Below, piece by piece: positions 52,370 to 60,898 of a stretch of 64,000 bases of DNA. The first letter of the stretch is position 1, and each line of letters begins with the position of its first letter. The position numbers and the translations under genes were made by a program. The stretch is from Burkholderia plantarii (GTDB lineage: Bacteria > Pseudomonadota > Gammaproteobacteria > Burkholderiales > Burkholderiaceae), in assembly GCF_001411805.1 (NCBI RefSeq), contig NZ_CP007213.1, positions 1,240,001 to 1,304,000 on the forward strand, in the 5' to 3' direction. Below the pieces are notes generated by a model, which saw only the letters and a program-made list of their open reading frames with translations, was not told the DNA's origin and made no database searches.

Positions 52370-53302
52370 ATGTTCAAAGCCGCCGTGGTACAGGCCGCGT
52401 CCGTGCCGTTCGAACCGATGAAGGCCGCCGCGAAGGCCGCCGGGCTGATCCGCGAGGCCGCGCGCGAGGGCGCGTCGCTGGCCGTGTTCCCCGAGGCGTT
52501 CCTCGGCGGTTATCCGAAGGGCGCCTCGTTCGGCACGCTGGTCGGCAAGCGCACCGACGGCGGGCGCGCCCATTTCCGGCACTACTTCAACGGCGCCGTG
52601 ACGCTCGACGGCCCGGAGCTGGCGCTGCTCGCCGAGGTGTCGACCGAGACCGGCGTCCACGTCGTGATCGGCGTGATCGAGCGGCTGGGCCGCACGCTCT
52701 ACTGCACGGCGGTGACGCTCTCGCCCGGCAAGGGCGTGGCGGGCCACCACCGCAAGCTGATGCCGACCGGCCAGGAGCGCATCATCTGGGGCTTCGGCGA
52801 CGGCTCGACGATCGCGCCGGTGGACACGCCGCTCGGGCGCGTGGGCTCGGTGATCTGCTGGGAGAACTACATGCCCGCGCTGCGTCAGGCGATGTTCGCG
52901 CAGGGCACCGAGATCTACTGCGCGCCGACCGCCGACGATCGCGCCACCTGGGCACCGTCGATGATCCACATCGCGCTGGAGGGCCGCGTCCACGTGCTGA
53001 GCGCGTGTCAGGCGATCCGCCTCGACGCGTATCCGGCGTTCTTCCGCGACGACTTCCATCTGGAGGCGGGCGAGGCCGACTACATCATGCGCGGCGGCAG
53101 CATGATCGTCGATCCGCTCGGCAAGGTGCTGGCCGGCCCGGTGTTCGACACCGAGACGATCCTCTACGCCGAAATCGACACGGCCGTGGGCCACGCGAGC
53201 AACCTCGACTTCGACGTGGTCGGCCATTACTCGCGGCCCGACGTATTCCACCTCGGTGTCAACACGGCGCCGATGCCGCCGGTCACGCTGTCGGCGGAGT
53301 GA
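52370..53302 (+). CDS. Nitrilase
   Basis: 310 residues with the true-nitrilase triad: Glu42 in VFPEAFLGGYPKG, Lys129 in HHRKLMPTGQER, and Cys163 in VICWENYMP. The CWEN form of the catalytic region and the FLGGYPKG motif are typical of nitrilases (EC 3.5.5.-) that turn nitriles directly into carboxylic acids and ammonia, as opposed to amidases. It should oligomerise in the cytoplasm. RBS GGAG 6 nt upstream. Partner of the MFS importer. The substrate (arylacetonitrile, aliphatic nitrile or cyanide-type) is open. Confidence 0.93.
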   Translation: MFKAAVVQAASVPFEPMKAAAKAAGLIREAAREGASLAVFPEAFLGGYPKGASFGTLVGKRTDGGRAHFRHYFNGAVTLDGPELALLAEVSTETGVHVVIGVIERLGRTLYCTAVTLSPGKGVAGHHRKLMPTGQERIIWGFGDGSTIAPVDTPLGRVGSVICWENYMPALRQAMFAQGTEIYCAPTADDRATWAPSMIHIALEGRVHVLSACQAIRLDAYPAFFRDDFHLEAGEADYIMRGGSMIVDPLGKVLAGPVFDTETILYAEIDTAVGHASNLDFDVVGHYSRPDVFHLGVNTAPMPPVTLSAE

Positions 53303-53497
53303 ACGGAGCGCGCCGGTGCGTTCGGGTGGTCACGGGTTCGTCATGAGGGCAGGGAACATGGCTCGCGTCGAATCCGGACGCGTGGCATCGCGATGAACAC
53401 GAGGCCCGACGACACGATCGGCGCGGCCATCATATAGTTGTCGTCCGGGCCTGCCGGCTTTCCCCGATTGTTTACGACTTTGAAAGGAACCCAAGCG

Positions 53498-53917
53498 ATG
53501 TCAGAGATCGCATTGACCCGCGGAATCGATCATCTCGGCCTGACCGTGCGCGACCTGTCCGAGACCCGCGCGTTCTTCGAAACCTGCCTGGGCTGGAAAC
53601 TGCTCGGCGAGCGGCCCGAATATCCGGCCGCGTTCGTGTCGGACGGCCACGTCACGCTCACGCTCTGGCAGGTGAAGGATCCCGAGGTGGTCGAGTTCGA
53701 CCGCAAGCGCAACATCGGCCTGCATCACCTGGCGCTGCGCGTGGCCAGCGAGGCGGCGCTGAACACGCTGTACGAGCGCGTGGCCGCATGGCCGGGCGTG
53801 CGCGTCGAGTTCGCGCCCGAGCCGCTGGGCAAGGGCACCAAGCGCCACACGATGATCTACGAGCCGGGCGGCATCCGCATCGAGTTCGATTACGACACGG
53901 CCGCCAAGGCCGGTTGA
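53498..53917 (+). CDS. VOC/glyoxalase-fold protein
   Basis: 139 residues with the paired beta-alpha-beta-beta-beta modules of the vicinal oxygen chelate superfamily: IDHLGLTVRDLSETRAFFETCLGWKLL, then GLHHLALRVASEAALNTLYERV, and the terminal EPGGIRIEFDYD. Metal-binding residues are probably His12 (DHLG), His76 (HHLA) and Glu at the IEFDYD end. These proteins are glyoxalases, dioxygenases or binding proteins. RBS AAAGGAA before the ATG. It follows the nitrilase by about 195 bp, and a relationship is uncertain. Confidence 0.85.
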   Translation: MSEIALTRGIDHLGLTVRDLSETRAFFETCLGWKLLGERPEYPAAFVSDGHVTLTLWQVKDPEVVEFDRKRNIGLHHLALRVASEAALNTLYERVAAWPGVRVEFAPEPLGKGTKRHTMIYEPGGIRIEFDYDTAAKAG

Positions 53918-53950
53918 ACCGCGCCGGCCGGGCACGCCGGCCGGACGCGC

Positions 53951-56032
53951 TCAGGCCAGCGCCTCGTCCGAGCCCGAACGTTCGCGCACGAGCCGCGCGA
54001 ACGCGTCGGCCTCGAGCGGCTGGCCGAGCAGGAAGCCCTGCATCTCGTCGCAGCGCAGCGTCTCCAGCTTGTCGCGCTGCGTGACGGTCTCCACGCCCTC
54101 GGCCACCACGTCCATGTCGAGCGAATGCGCGAGCGCGATGATCGCCGAGACGATCGCGGCGCCTTCCTTGCCGTGGCGGTCGAGCCCGCTCGTGAAGAAG
54201 CGGTCGATCTTCAGCTGCTTGACGCGAAAGCGCTGCAGGTAGGCGAGGCTCGAATACCCGGTGCCGAAATCGTCGATCGCGATCTCGAAGCCGCTCTGCT
54301 GGAAATCGCGGATCGCGACGATGGTACGCTCGGCGTCCTGCATCGCCATCGTCTCGGTGATCTCGAAGATGATCTGCTGCGGCGCGACCTGTTCCCGCCT
54401 GACGATCTCGAGCATCGCCGCGGCCAGTTCCGGCTGCGCGAGCTGGCGCGTGGAGAGGTTGACGGCCACCTTCAGCGGCGGCAGCCCCGCCTGCATCCAT
54501 TCGCGGATGTGCCGGCAGGTCTCGCGCACCACCCAGTAGCCGATCGCCACGATCTGCCCCGAGCGTTCGGCGATCGGGATGAAGTCGAGCGGCGCGAGCG
54601 CGCCGAGCTTCGGGTGGTGCAGCCGGATCAGCGCCTCGGCGCCGGTCAGCGCGCGCGTGTCGCTGCGGAATTTGGGCTGGAAGTGCAGCGAGAAATAGCC
54701 GTTGGCGAGCGCCTCGTGCAGCGCCTGCTGGATCTGTAGCGTGCGCAGCGCGGCGTCGTTCATGCCCACTTCGAAGAAGCGGTAGGTGCCGCGCCCGCCG
54801 CGCTTGGCCTCGTACATCGCCGCGTCGGCGTGCTTGAGCAGCGTGTCGACGGTCTCGCCGTCGCGCGGGTAGAGCGCGATGCCGATGCTCGGCGTGACCT
54901 GCAGCGGCTCGTCCACGCTCCAGGCGCCGTCGCGGGTGCGCTCCAGCACCGTCTCGGCGATCACGCGCGCCTCCGGCGCCGAGCCGATCCGCTCGGCCAG
55001 CACCACGAACTCGTCGCCGCCGAGCCGCGCCACCGTATCGAACGAACGCACGCAGCCGCGCAGCCGTTGCGAGAACGTGACGAGCACCTGGTCGCCGATC
55101 GAGTGGCCGAGCGAATCGTTGATCGCCTTGAAGCCGTCGAGATCCATGAACAGCACGGCGAAGCCGGTGTTGCGGCGCCGCGCGTCGTCGATCGCCTCGA
55201 CCATGCGGCTGGTCAGCGTGCTGCGGTTGGGCAGGCCCGTCAGCGTGTCGAGCGTGGCGAGCCGCACGATCTCGCCGTTCAGGTTGGTCACCGCGTGGGC
55301 GAGCCGGCTGTTGCGCGCGTCGATGCGCGAGAGCAGCAGCGTGACGATCAGGATCACGAACGTGAACAGCGCGACGGTGGTGGCGAGCCACGCCGAATTG
55401 ATGCCGGATGCCGCGCCGCAGATGCTGCCGGGCAGGAACATCGCCGCGGCCATGCCCGAGTAGTGCATGCCGCTGATGCCGGCGGCCATCACCAGCGCCG
55501 CGCCCGCGCGGGCGCGCACCACCGCGTGCCGGCTCTCGCTGCGCAGCCGCCGCGCGATCGCGAGCGCCGCCATCGAAGCCCCGATCGCGATCACGATCGA
55601 CGCCGCGAACCAGCCCGGCCGGTAGTCGATGCCGGGCGCCATGCGCATCGCCGCCATCCCGGTGTAGTGCATGCCGGCCACGCCGAGCCCCATCAGCGTG
55701 CCGCTCACCGCGAGATGGGCGAAGCTGGCGCGCCGGCGCGTGGTGACGAACAGCGCGAGATACGACACCACGATCGCGAGCGCGAGCGAGTAGCCGGTCT
55801 CGACGAGATCGTAGCCGAGCGGGATCGGCAGCGTGAACGCGAGCATCGCGATGAAGTGCATCGACCAGATGCCGGTGCCCATCGCGACGGCGCCGCCGGC
55901 GAGCCACGTGTGGCGCTGCAGCGAACGGCCGAGCAGCGCGATGCGGCCGGTCAGGTCGAGCGCGGTGTAGGAAGCGAGCGTCGCCACCACGAACGACACC
56001 ACCACCAGGAAGAAATTGTACGAGCCGTGCAT
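53951..56032 (-). CDS. MHYT-GGDEF-EAL cyclic-di-GMP signalling protein
   Basis: 693 residues. MHYT membrane sensor with seven hydrophobic segments and three MH[F/Y] motifs at Met58-His59, Met121-His122 and Met189-His190, proposed to bind copper or a small gas. GGDEF domain with intact GGDEF at 338-342, so diguanylate cyclase activity is possible. EAL domain with intact Glu466-Ala467-Leu468 and the DFGTGYSSLAYLQ and EGVET motifs, so phosphodiesterase activity is possible. Both activities may be balanced. The start at 56032 begins MHGSYNFF; an upstream extension adds an Arg/Cys-rich peptide. Convergent with the VOC gene. Confidence 0.92.
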   Translation of the reverse strand: MHGSYNFFLVVVSFVVATLASYTALDLTGRIALLGRSLQRHTWLAGGAVAMGTGIWSMHFIAMLAFTLPIPLGYDLVETGYSLALAIVVSYLALFVTTRRRASFAHLAVSGTLMGLGVAGMHYTGMAAMRMAPGIDYRPGWFAASIVIAIGASMAALAIARRLRSESRHAVVRARAGAALVMAAGISGMHYSGMAAAMFLPGSICGAASGINSAWLATTVALFTFVILIVTLLLSRIDARNSRLAHAVTNLNGEIVRLATLDTLTGLPNRSTLTSRMVEAIDDARRRNTGFAVLFMDLDGFKAINDSLGHSIGDQVLVTFSQRLRGCVRSFDTVARLGGDEFVVLAERIGSAPEARVIAETVLERTRDGAWSVDEPLQVTPSIGIALYPRDGETVDTLLKHADAAMYEAKRGGRGTYRFFEVGMNDAALRTLQIQQALHEALANGYFSLHFQPKFRSDTRALTGAEALIRLHHPKLGALAPLDFIPIAERSGQIVAIGYWVVRETCRHIREWMQAGLPPLKVAVNLSTRQLAQPELAAAMLEIVRREQVAPQQIIFEITETMAMQDAERTIVAIRDFQQSGFEIAIDDFGTGYSSLAYLQRFRVKQLKIDRFFTSGLDRHGKEGAAIVSAIIALAHSLDMDVVAEGVETVTQRDKLETLRCDEMQGFLLGQPLEADAFARLVRERSGSDEALA

Positions 56033-56268
56033 GTCGAAAAATCGGGAGCAGGAGCGTGCGCGGGTTGGCGGCACGCGGCCGCCCCATCCGCAACGAAACA
56101 CGAGGGGCGATTCGAAATAAACGGGGCAGGAACGACGACCGGAGCGCGTTGCCCCGGGGGTTCCGCATCATAGCGCCGCCCGGGGTCAATGCGGTGCCAA
56201 TCGGGTCGCGATCGGCCGTCGTGGGGCCGATACGACAGTCTCGTCCCGCGATTGCCGGACGGCAATTG
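56033..56268. other. Intergenic region upstream of the B12 operon
   Basis: Divergent gap between the c-di-GMP protein and the cobalamin leader. No gene seen. It includes GACGACAGTC-like GC-rich sequence only. Confidence 0.4.
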
Positions 56269-56299
56269 TTGCGGTTCCCGGCAATTTTCACGATAGAAT
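56269..56299 (+). promoter_or_regulatory. Candidate promoter of the cobalamin operon
   Basis: TTGCGG (56269-56274), a 19-bp spacer, TAGAAT (56294-56299). Transcription would start near 56306, right at the riboswitch 5' edge. Confidence 0.45.
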
Positions 56300-56300
56300 T

Positions 56301-56450
56301 GTCGCCGCCAAGCTCGGAAGCGGGTGAAAATCCCGCGCGGTCGCGCCACTGTGACCGGTTTCGCCGTCGTTCGACGGCCGCGCCGGAAGTCAGACCTGGG
56401 TTCGGTTCCCTCATTCGCCAAACGGGGCGCGAAACCCCAGGAGATCTCCG
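56301..56450 (+). promoter_or_regulatory. Cobalamin riboswitch
   Basis: The conserved cobalamin-aptamer elements appear in order: GGAAGCGGGTGAAAATCCCG (56316-56335), then GCGGTCGCGCCACTGTGACC (the B12 box neighbourhood), a variable hairpin CGCCGTCG/CGACGGCCGCG, and CCGGAAGTCAGACCTGG (56383-56399). The terminal part GGAGATCTCC (about 56440-56449) contains AGGAG, so ligand binding may sequester a Shine-Dalgarno or drive termination before the receptor gene. It controls the following TonB receptor/ABC importer in response to adenosyl- or another cobalamin. Confidence 0.9.
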
Positions 56451-56451
56451 C

Positions 56452-56643
56452 GTGACTGATTCCGTCCGATTCCGGGACGCCGGCCGCCTGCGCGCGCGCC
56501 GTGCCGTCGCCTGCCTTGCCTTGATTGCCTCAATTGGCTCGATCGCGCCGCGCGCCTGCCGCGCCGTGGTCGAGCGCGTCGATTGCCTCGTGGATTCGAT
56601 CGTGCCGTTTTCGCGTCCTGCCGGGTCCGGCGTTTCCGCCTGA
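56452..56643 (+). CDS. Small ORF in the riboswitch leader
   Basis: 63 codons from a GTG with AGGAG 8 nt upstream, the Shine-Dalgarno that sits at the end of the riboswitch. The product begins MTDSVRFRDAG, has a short hydrophobic stretch AVACLALIASIGSIA and ends in VSA. It is not recognised and could be a leader peptide, a small membrane protein or chance. Frame differs from that of the receptor, which starts 182 bp later. Candidate only. Confidence 0.4.
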   Translation: MTDSVRFRDAGRLRARRAVACLALIASIGSIAPRACRAVVERVDCLVDSIVPFSRPAGSGVSA

Positions 56644-56824
56644 ACCGCGCGCGCCCGGGCGCCTTGCCCGCGGGCCGGGCGGCTGTCGGCGCGATGTCGG
56701 CGCGAGGCGTGGCCCGGCCGTTGCCTGAGCCGCCGCTCGCGTCGGTTGCGCCGGCCGAGTCGGACGCGACGGCTGCCGCCCGCGATACGCCACCCATCTT
56801 CGCCACCCGCATTCGCCCCACGAG

Positions 56825-59092
56825 ATGACCCACCGCTCGAACTGCCTTCGCCCGCGCGCCGCGCGTCCCGTGCGTCGCCGCGCCTGCGCGGGCATGGTCG
56901 CCGTCGCCTCGCTGCTCGGCGCGCCGCGCGTCGTGCCGGCCGCCGACGTCGCGTCGCCCGATTCCGCCGCCGCTGCCGGCGCCGCCGGGCCGCCCTCCAC
57001 GGCCGCCGGGCCGGCATCGGGCGCGAGCGGCACGGCCACCGCGCTGCCGGCCATCGCGATCGGCGCCACGCGCGCGAGCGGCGCGGCCGGCGCCGCCGAC
57101 CTGAGCGCGCCGGTCGCCACCGGCAGCCGGCTCGGGCTGTCGAGCCTCGACACGCCGGCCAGCGTCGAGACGCTCGACGGCGAGCGCGTGCGCGAACGCG
57201 GCGACACCACCGTCACGCAGGCCGTCACGCGCGCGGCCGGCTTCGCGGCCGACGCGGCGCCGGGCAACGGCGGCACGGCGGTGTCGGTGCGCGGCTTCAG
57301 CGGCCCCGAGTCGATCACCACGCTCTACGACGGCACGCGCATGCTGGTGGGCGCCGGCACCGTGACGTTCCCGGCCGACACCTGGTCGGCCGAGCGCATC
57401 GAGGTGCTGCGCGGGCCGGCCTCGGTGCTGTACGGCGAGGGCGGGCTGGGCGGCGTGATCAACGTGGTGCCGAAGGCGCCGCGGCGCGAGCGCTCGACCA
57501 CGCTGCTGGTGGGCGCCGGCGCCTATGGCGGGAAGCGCGTCGCGCTCGACGCCACCGGCGCGCTCGGGCCGATGCTGTCGTATCGCTTCTACGTGAACGA
57601 CGACCGCCAGAACGGCTGGGTGCCGCGCGGCGAGTCGCACATGACCTCGGTGGGCGGCGCGCTGAAGCTCGACGTGAACCCGTCGCTGTCGTTCACGCTC
57701 GACTACGATTTCGCGCGCCAGAAGCCGATGACCTACTTCGGCGTGCCGGTCGCGGACGGCGTGCTCGACGCCGCGCTCGCGCGGCAGAACTACAACGTCG
57801 GCAACGCGTCGATCGCCTACTACGACCGCTGGGCGCGCCTGGACGCGACCTGGCGCGCGACGCCCGGCATCACGGTGCGCAACCAGCTCCACGCGATGCT
57901 GACCGACCGCCACTGGCACGACTCGGAAAGCTACGCGCTGCAGGGCGACGGCAGCGTGCTGCGCAGCGACTACATCGAGATCCTGCATCACGAGCGGCAG
58001 CTGGGCGACCGGCTCGACACCACCTTCGACGGCCGTCTGCTGGGCCGCCAGAACCGGCTCGTGGTGGGCGCCGAGTTCAACGACGTGAGCTTCGTCGACA
58101 CCAGCAACTCGCCGTTCGGCGGCCAGTCGGTGGTGCCCGCGTCCGGCTTCGATCCGGGCGTGTTCTCGAGCCCCGATCCGACCGTGCCGGTGTTCCGCAC
58201 GCATACGCACCAGGCCGGCGTGTTCGCCGAGGACCGCATCGAGCTGACCCGCCGGCTGTCGTGGATCTCGGGCCTGCGCTACGACCACATCGACTATCAC
58301 CGCGACACCTTCGCGACGCCGACGGCCGGCGCCGCGTCGTTCGACAAGACCTTCGCGCACACCAGCTGGCGCACCGGCCTGGTGTTCTCGCTGACGCCCG
58401 ACGTGTCGCTGTACGGCCAGACCACCACCGGCACCGACGGCGTCGGCTCGCTGATCACGCTGTCGAAGTCGAGCAGCGCGTTCACGCTGTCCACCGGCGA
58501 CCAGTGGGAGGCCGGCATGAAGCAGGCGTTCGCGGGCGGGCGCGGTTCGTGGACGCTCGCGTTCTACCAGATCGTCAAGCGCAACCTGCTCACCACCGAT
58601 CCGCAGCATCCGGACCGGACCATCCAGGTCGGCCGGCAATCCTCGCGCGGCGTCGAGTGGACCGGCGCGCTGCGGCTCGGCGGCGGCTGGTCGATCGACG
58701 CCAACGCGGCGTTGCTGCGCGCGCGCTACGATTCGTTCGACGAGTCGGTGGGCGGCGTGAGCGTCTCGCGCAACGGCAACGTGCCGATCAACATTCCGCA
58801 GCGGACCGCGAACCTGTGGGTGGACTGGGCGTTCGCGCCGGGCTGGCGCGCGGGCGCCGGGCTGCGCTACGTGGGCTCGACCTACGGCGACACCGCCAAC
58901 ACGGTGCGGATCCCGTCGTATGCGCTGGTCGACGCGTCGGCCTCGTGGCGCGCCTCGAAGAACCTGACGCTGTCGCTGTACCTGCACAACCTGACCAACC
59001 GCATCTACACGGAAACCAGCCAGAACGACGGCGGCGAGTGGCTGCTCGGCGCGCCGCGCTCGGGCGGCGTGAGCGCCGCCATCACGTTCTGA
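56825..59092 (+). CDS. TonB-dependent outer-membrane receptor under cobalamin riboswitch
   Basis: 755 residues. Signal peptide, then Ala/Gly/Pro-rich segment, plug domain (TPASVETLDGERVRERGD, SVRGFSGPES, VLRGPASVLYGEGGLGGVINVVPK) and barrel ending in SAAITF. Sequence resembles siderophore receptors, and the plug has the same layout as the receptor at 24549. Its riboswitch and its following ABC importer argue that it carries cobalamin, cobinamide or a cobalt complex. The 182 bp between the small ORF and the receptor carry no other gene. RBS before the ATG is weak. Confidence 0.88.
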   Translation: MTHRSNCLRPRAARPVRRRACAGMVAVASLLGAPRVVPAADVASPDSAAAAGAAGPPSTAAGPASGASGTATALPAIAIGATRASGAAGAADLSAPVATGSRLGLSSLDTPASVETLDGERVRERGDTTVTQAVTRAAGFAADAAPGNGGTAVSVRGFSGPESITTLYDGTRMLVGAGTVTFPADTWSAERIEVLRGPASVLYGEGGLGGVINVVPKAPRRERSTTLLVGAGAYGGKRVALDATGALGPMLSYRFYVNDDRQNGWVPRGESHMTSVGGALKLDVNPSLSFTLDYDFARQKPMTYFGVPVADGVLDAALARQNYNVGNASIAYYDRWARLDATWRATPGITVRNQLHAMLTDRHWHDSESYALQGDGSVLRSDYIEILHHERQLGDRLDTTFDGRLLGRQNRLVVGAEFNDVSFVDTSNSPFGGQSVVPASGFDPGVFSSPDPTVPVFRTHTHQAGVFAEDRIELTRRLSWISGLRYDHIDYHRDTFATPTAGAASFDKTFAHTSWRTGLVFSLTPDVSLYGQTTTGTDGVGSLITLSKSSSAFTLSTGDQWEAGMKQAFAGGRGSWTLAFYQIVKRNLLTTDPQHPDRTIQVGRQSSRGVEWTGALRLGGGWSIDANAALLRARYDSFDESVGGVSVSRNGNVPINIPQRTANLWVDWAFAPGWRAGAGLRYVGSTYGDTANTVRIPSYALVDASASWRASKNLTLSLYLHNLTNRIYTETSQNDGGEWLLGAPRSGGVSAAITF

Positions 59093-59103
59093 GCCCCCCC
59101 GCG

Positions 59104-59889
59104 ATGAGCCGCCTGCAGATCACCAAACTCGACTGGCGCCCCGCCGGGCGCCGCGCCCGCGCGCTGTTGCGGCGCGTGACGCTGGACGCGCGGCCGGGCG
59201 AGCTGGTCGGCCTGATCGGGCCGAACGGCAGCGGCAAGACCAGCCTGCTGCGCTGCGCGTTTCGCTACGAGCGCCCGCACGGCGGCACGATCGGTGTCGG
59301 CGGCGACGACCTCTGGCGGCTCCCGCCGCGCCTCGCCGCGCAGCGCGTGGCGGTGGTGCTGCAGGACCCGCCCGACGAGTTCGGCCTGACGGTCGCGCAG
59401 ATGGTGGCGATGGGGCATACGCCGCACAAGCGCATGCTCGACGGCGACACCGCCGAGGATCTCGCGCGCGTGGCGCGGGCGCTTGCGGAAGTCGGGCTCG
59501 CCGGGCTCGGCGAGCGGCCGTTCGCGACGCTTTCGGGCGGCGAGCGGCAGCGCGCGCTGCTGGCGCGCGCGCTGGTGCAGCGGCCCGAGGTGCTGATGCT
59601 CGACGAGCCCACCAACCATCTCGATCCACGCCATCAGCTCGCGCTGCTCGCGCTGGTCCGGCGCCTGCGCATCACCACGCTCGCGACGATCCACGACCTG
59701 AATCTCGCCGCCGCGTTCTGCGCGCGGCTGTTCGTGCTGGCCGGCGGCGAGATCGTGGCGAGCGGCACGCCGCACGAGGTGCTGACCGCGCCGCTCCTGC
59801 AATCCGTTTATGGCGTGGAGGCGATCGTCGACCGGCATCCGGCCGGCGGCTATCCGCGCGTCACGCTGCTCGTCGACGAGGAACCCTGA
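59104..59889 (+). CDS. btuD: ABC transporter ATPase, BtuD/FecE type
   Basis: 261 residues. Walker A LIGPNGSGKTSLL, Q-loop VVLQDPPDE, signature LSGGERQRALLARAL, Walker B EVLMLDEPTNHLD, and H-loop ATIHDLNLAAAFC. Type typical for cobalamin/iron-chelate importers of the FecCD family. It starts 11 bp after the receptor stop and is followed 4 bp later by the binding protein gene, so one operon is clear. Gene symbol by context (cobalamin riboswitch); an iron-siderophore ATPase would look similar. Confidence 0.9.
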   Translation: MSRLQITKLDWRPAGRRARALLRRVTLDARPGELVGLIGPNGSGKTSLLRCAFRYERPHGGTIGVGGDDLWRLPPRLAAQRVAVVLQDPPDEFGLTVAQMVAMGHTPHKRMLDGDTAEDLARVARALAEVGLAGLGERPFATLSGGERQRALLARALVQRPEVLMLDEPTNHLDPRHQLALLALVRRLRITTLATIHDLNLAAAFCARLFVLAGGEIVASGTPHEVLTAPLLQSVYGVEAIVDRHPAGGYPRVTLLVDEEP

Positions 59890-59893
59890 GCCC

Positions 59894-60898
59894 ATGAAGC
59901 CACGCATCCCGCCGCGAATCCTGTCCGGCCTGCCCGGCCTTGCCATGATCATGAGCATGGCCATGCCCGCCTTGGCGGCCGGCCATTACGCGGTCACGAT
60001 CCACAGCTGCAACCGCAGCGTCAGGTTCGAGCGCGCGCCGGCGCACGCGGTCAGCAACGACGTGAACCTGACCGGGATGATGCTCGCGCTCGGCCTGCGC
60101 GAGCGGATGGCCGGCTACACCGGCATCGGCGGCTGGAAGACCGCCACGCCCGCGTTGCGCGCGCAACTGGCCGGGCTGCCCGAGCTGGCGCGCCGGTATC
60201 CGGCGCTCGAGACGCTGGTGGCGGCCGGCGCCGATCTCTACGTGGCCGGCTGGAACTACGGCATGCGCGTGGGCGGTCCCGTCACGCCCGAGTCGCTCGC
60301 GCGCTTCGGCATCGCGTCCTACGAGCTGACGGAGTCGTGTTCGCAGGTGATGCCGCGCCCGGCCGCGTCGTTCGACGACGTCTACGCCGACCTGCGCAAC
60401 CTCGGCGCGATCTTCGACGTGGCGCCGCGCGCCGAACGGCAGATCGCCGCGATGCGCGCGCGCCTCGACGCGGTGGCGCGTGCGCTCGGGCCGCGCGCCG
60501 CGCCGGTGCGGACCTTCGTCTACGACAGCGGCGGCGACAAGCCGTTTACGGCCGGCCGGCTCGCGATGCCGACCGCGCTGATCCGCGCCGCGGGCGGCGT
60601 CAACGTGATGGACGACCTCGCGCAGAGCTGGGCCGCGGTGGGCTGGGAGAGCGTGGTGGCGCGCAATCCGCAGGCGATCGTGATCGTCGATTACGGCGCC
60701 GAGACGGCCGAGCAGAAGATCCGCCATCTGACCGGCAACCCGGCGCTGGCCACGATCGACGCGATCCGCGCGCGGCGCTTCGTGGTGATCCCCTATGACG
60801 CCGCCACGCCCGGCGTGCGCAACGCCGAAGCGGTCGAGGCCATCGCGCGCGCGCTGCATCCGGACGCGTTCGCGGCGCGGCCGGACGGGGCGCGATAG
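59894..60898 (+). CDS. btuF: Periplasmic substrate-binding protein, BtuF/FecB type
   Basis: 334 residues. Signal peptide (GLPGLAMIMSMAMPALA), followed by a two-lobe helical-hinge binding-protein core: FERAPAHAVSNDVNLTGMMLALGLRERM, and toward the C-terminus AAGGVNVMDDLAQSWAAVGWESVVARNPQAIVIVDYG, the usual signature of the second lobe. It delivers the cobalamin-like ligand to the permease. Start at 59894 (ATG four bases after the ATPase stop). The receptor-ATPase-binding protein-permease order is a complete uptake path. Confidence 0.9.
   Translation: MKPRIPPRILSGLPGLAMIMSMAMPALAAGHYAVTIHSCNRSVRFERAPAHAVSNDVNLTGMMLALGLRERMAGYTGIGGWKTATPALRAQLAGLPELARRYPALETLVAAGADLYVAGWNYGMRVGGPVTPESLARFGIASYELTESCSQVMPRPAASFDDVYADLRNLGAIFDVAPRAERQIAAMRARLDAVARALGPRAAPVRTFVYDSGGDKPFTAGRLAMPTALIRAAGGVNVMDDLAQSWAAVGWESVVARNPQAIVIVDYGAETAEQKIRHLTGNPALATIDAIRARRFVVIPYDAATPGVRNAEAVEAIARALHPDAFAARPDGAR

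Noticed and set aside
53658..57017. A long minus-strand frame of about 1119 codons covering the EAL/GGDEF gene
   Set aside because: Out of frame with the clear MHYT-GGDEF-EAL protein and antisense to the B12 riboswitch.
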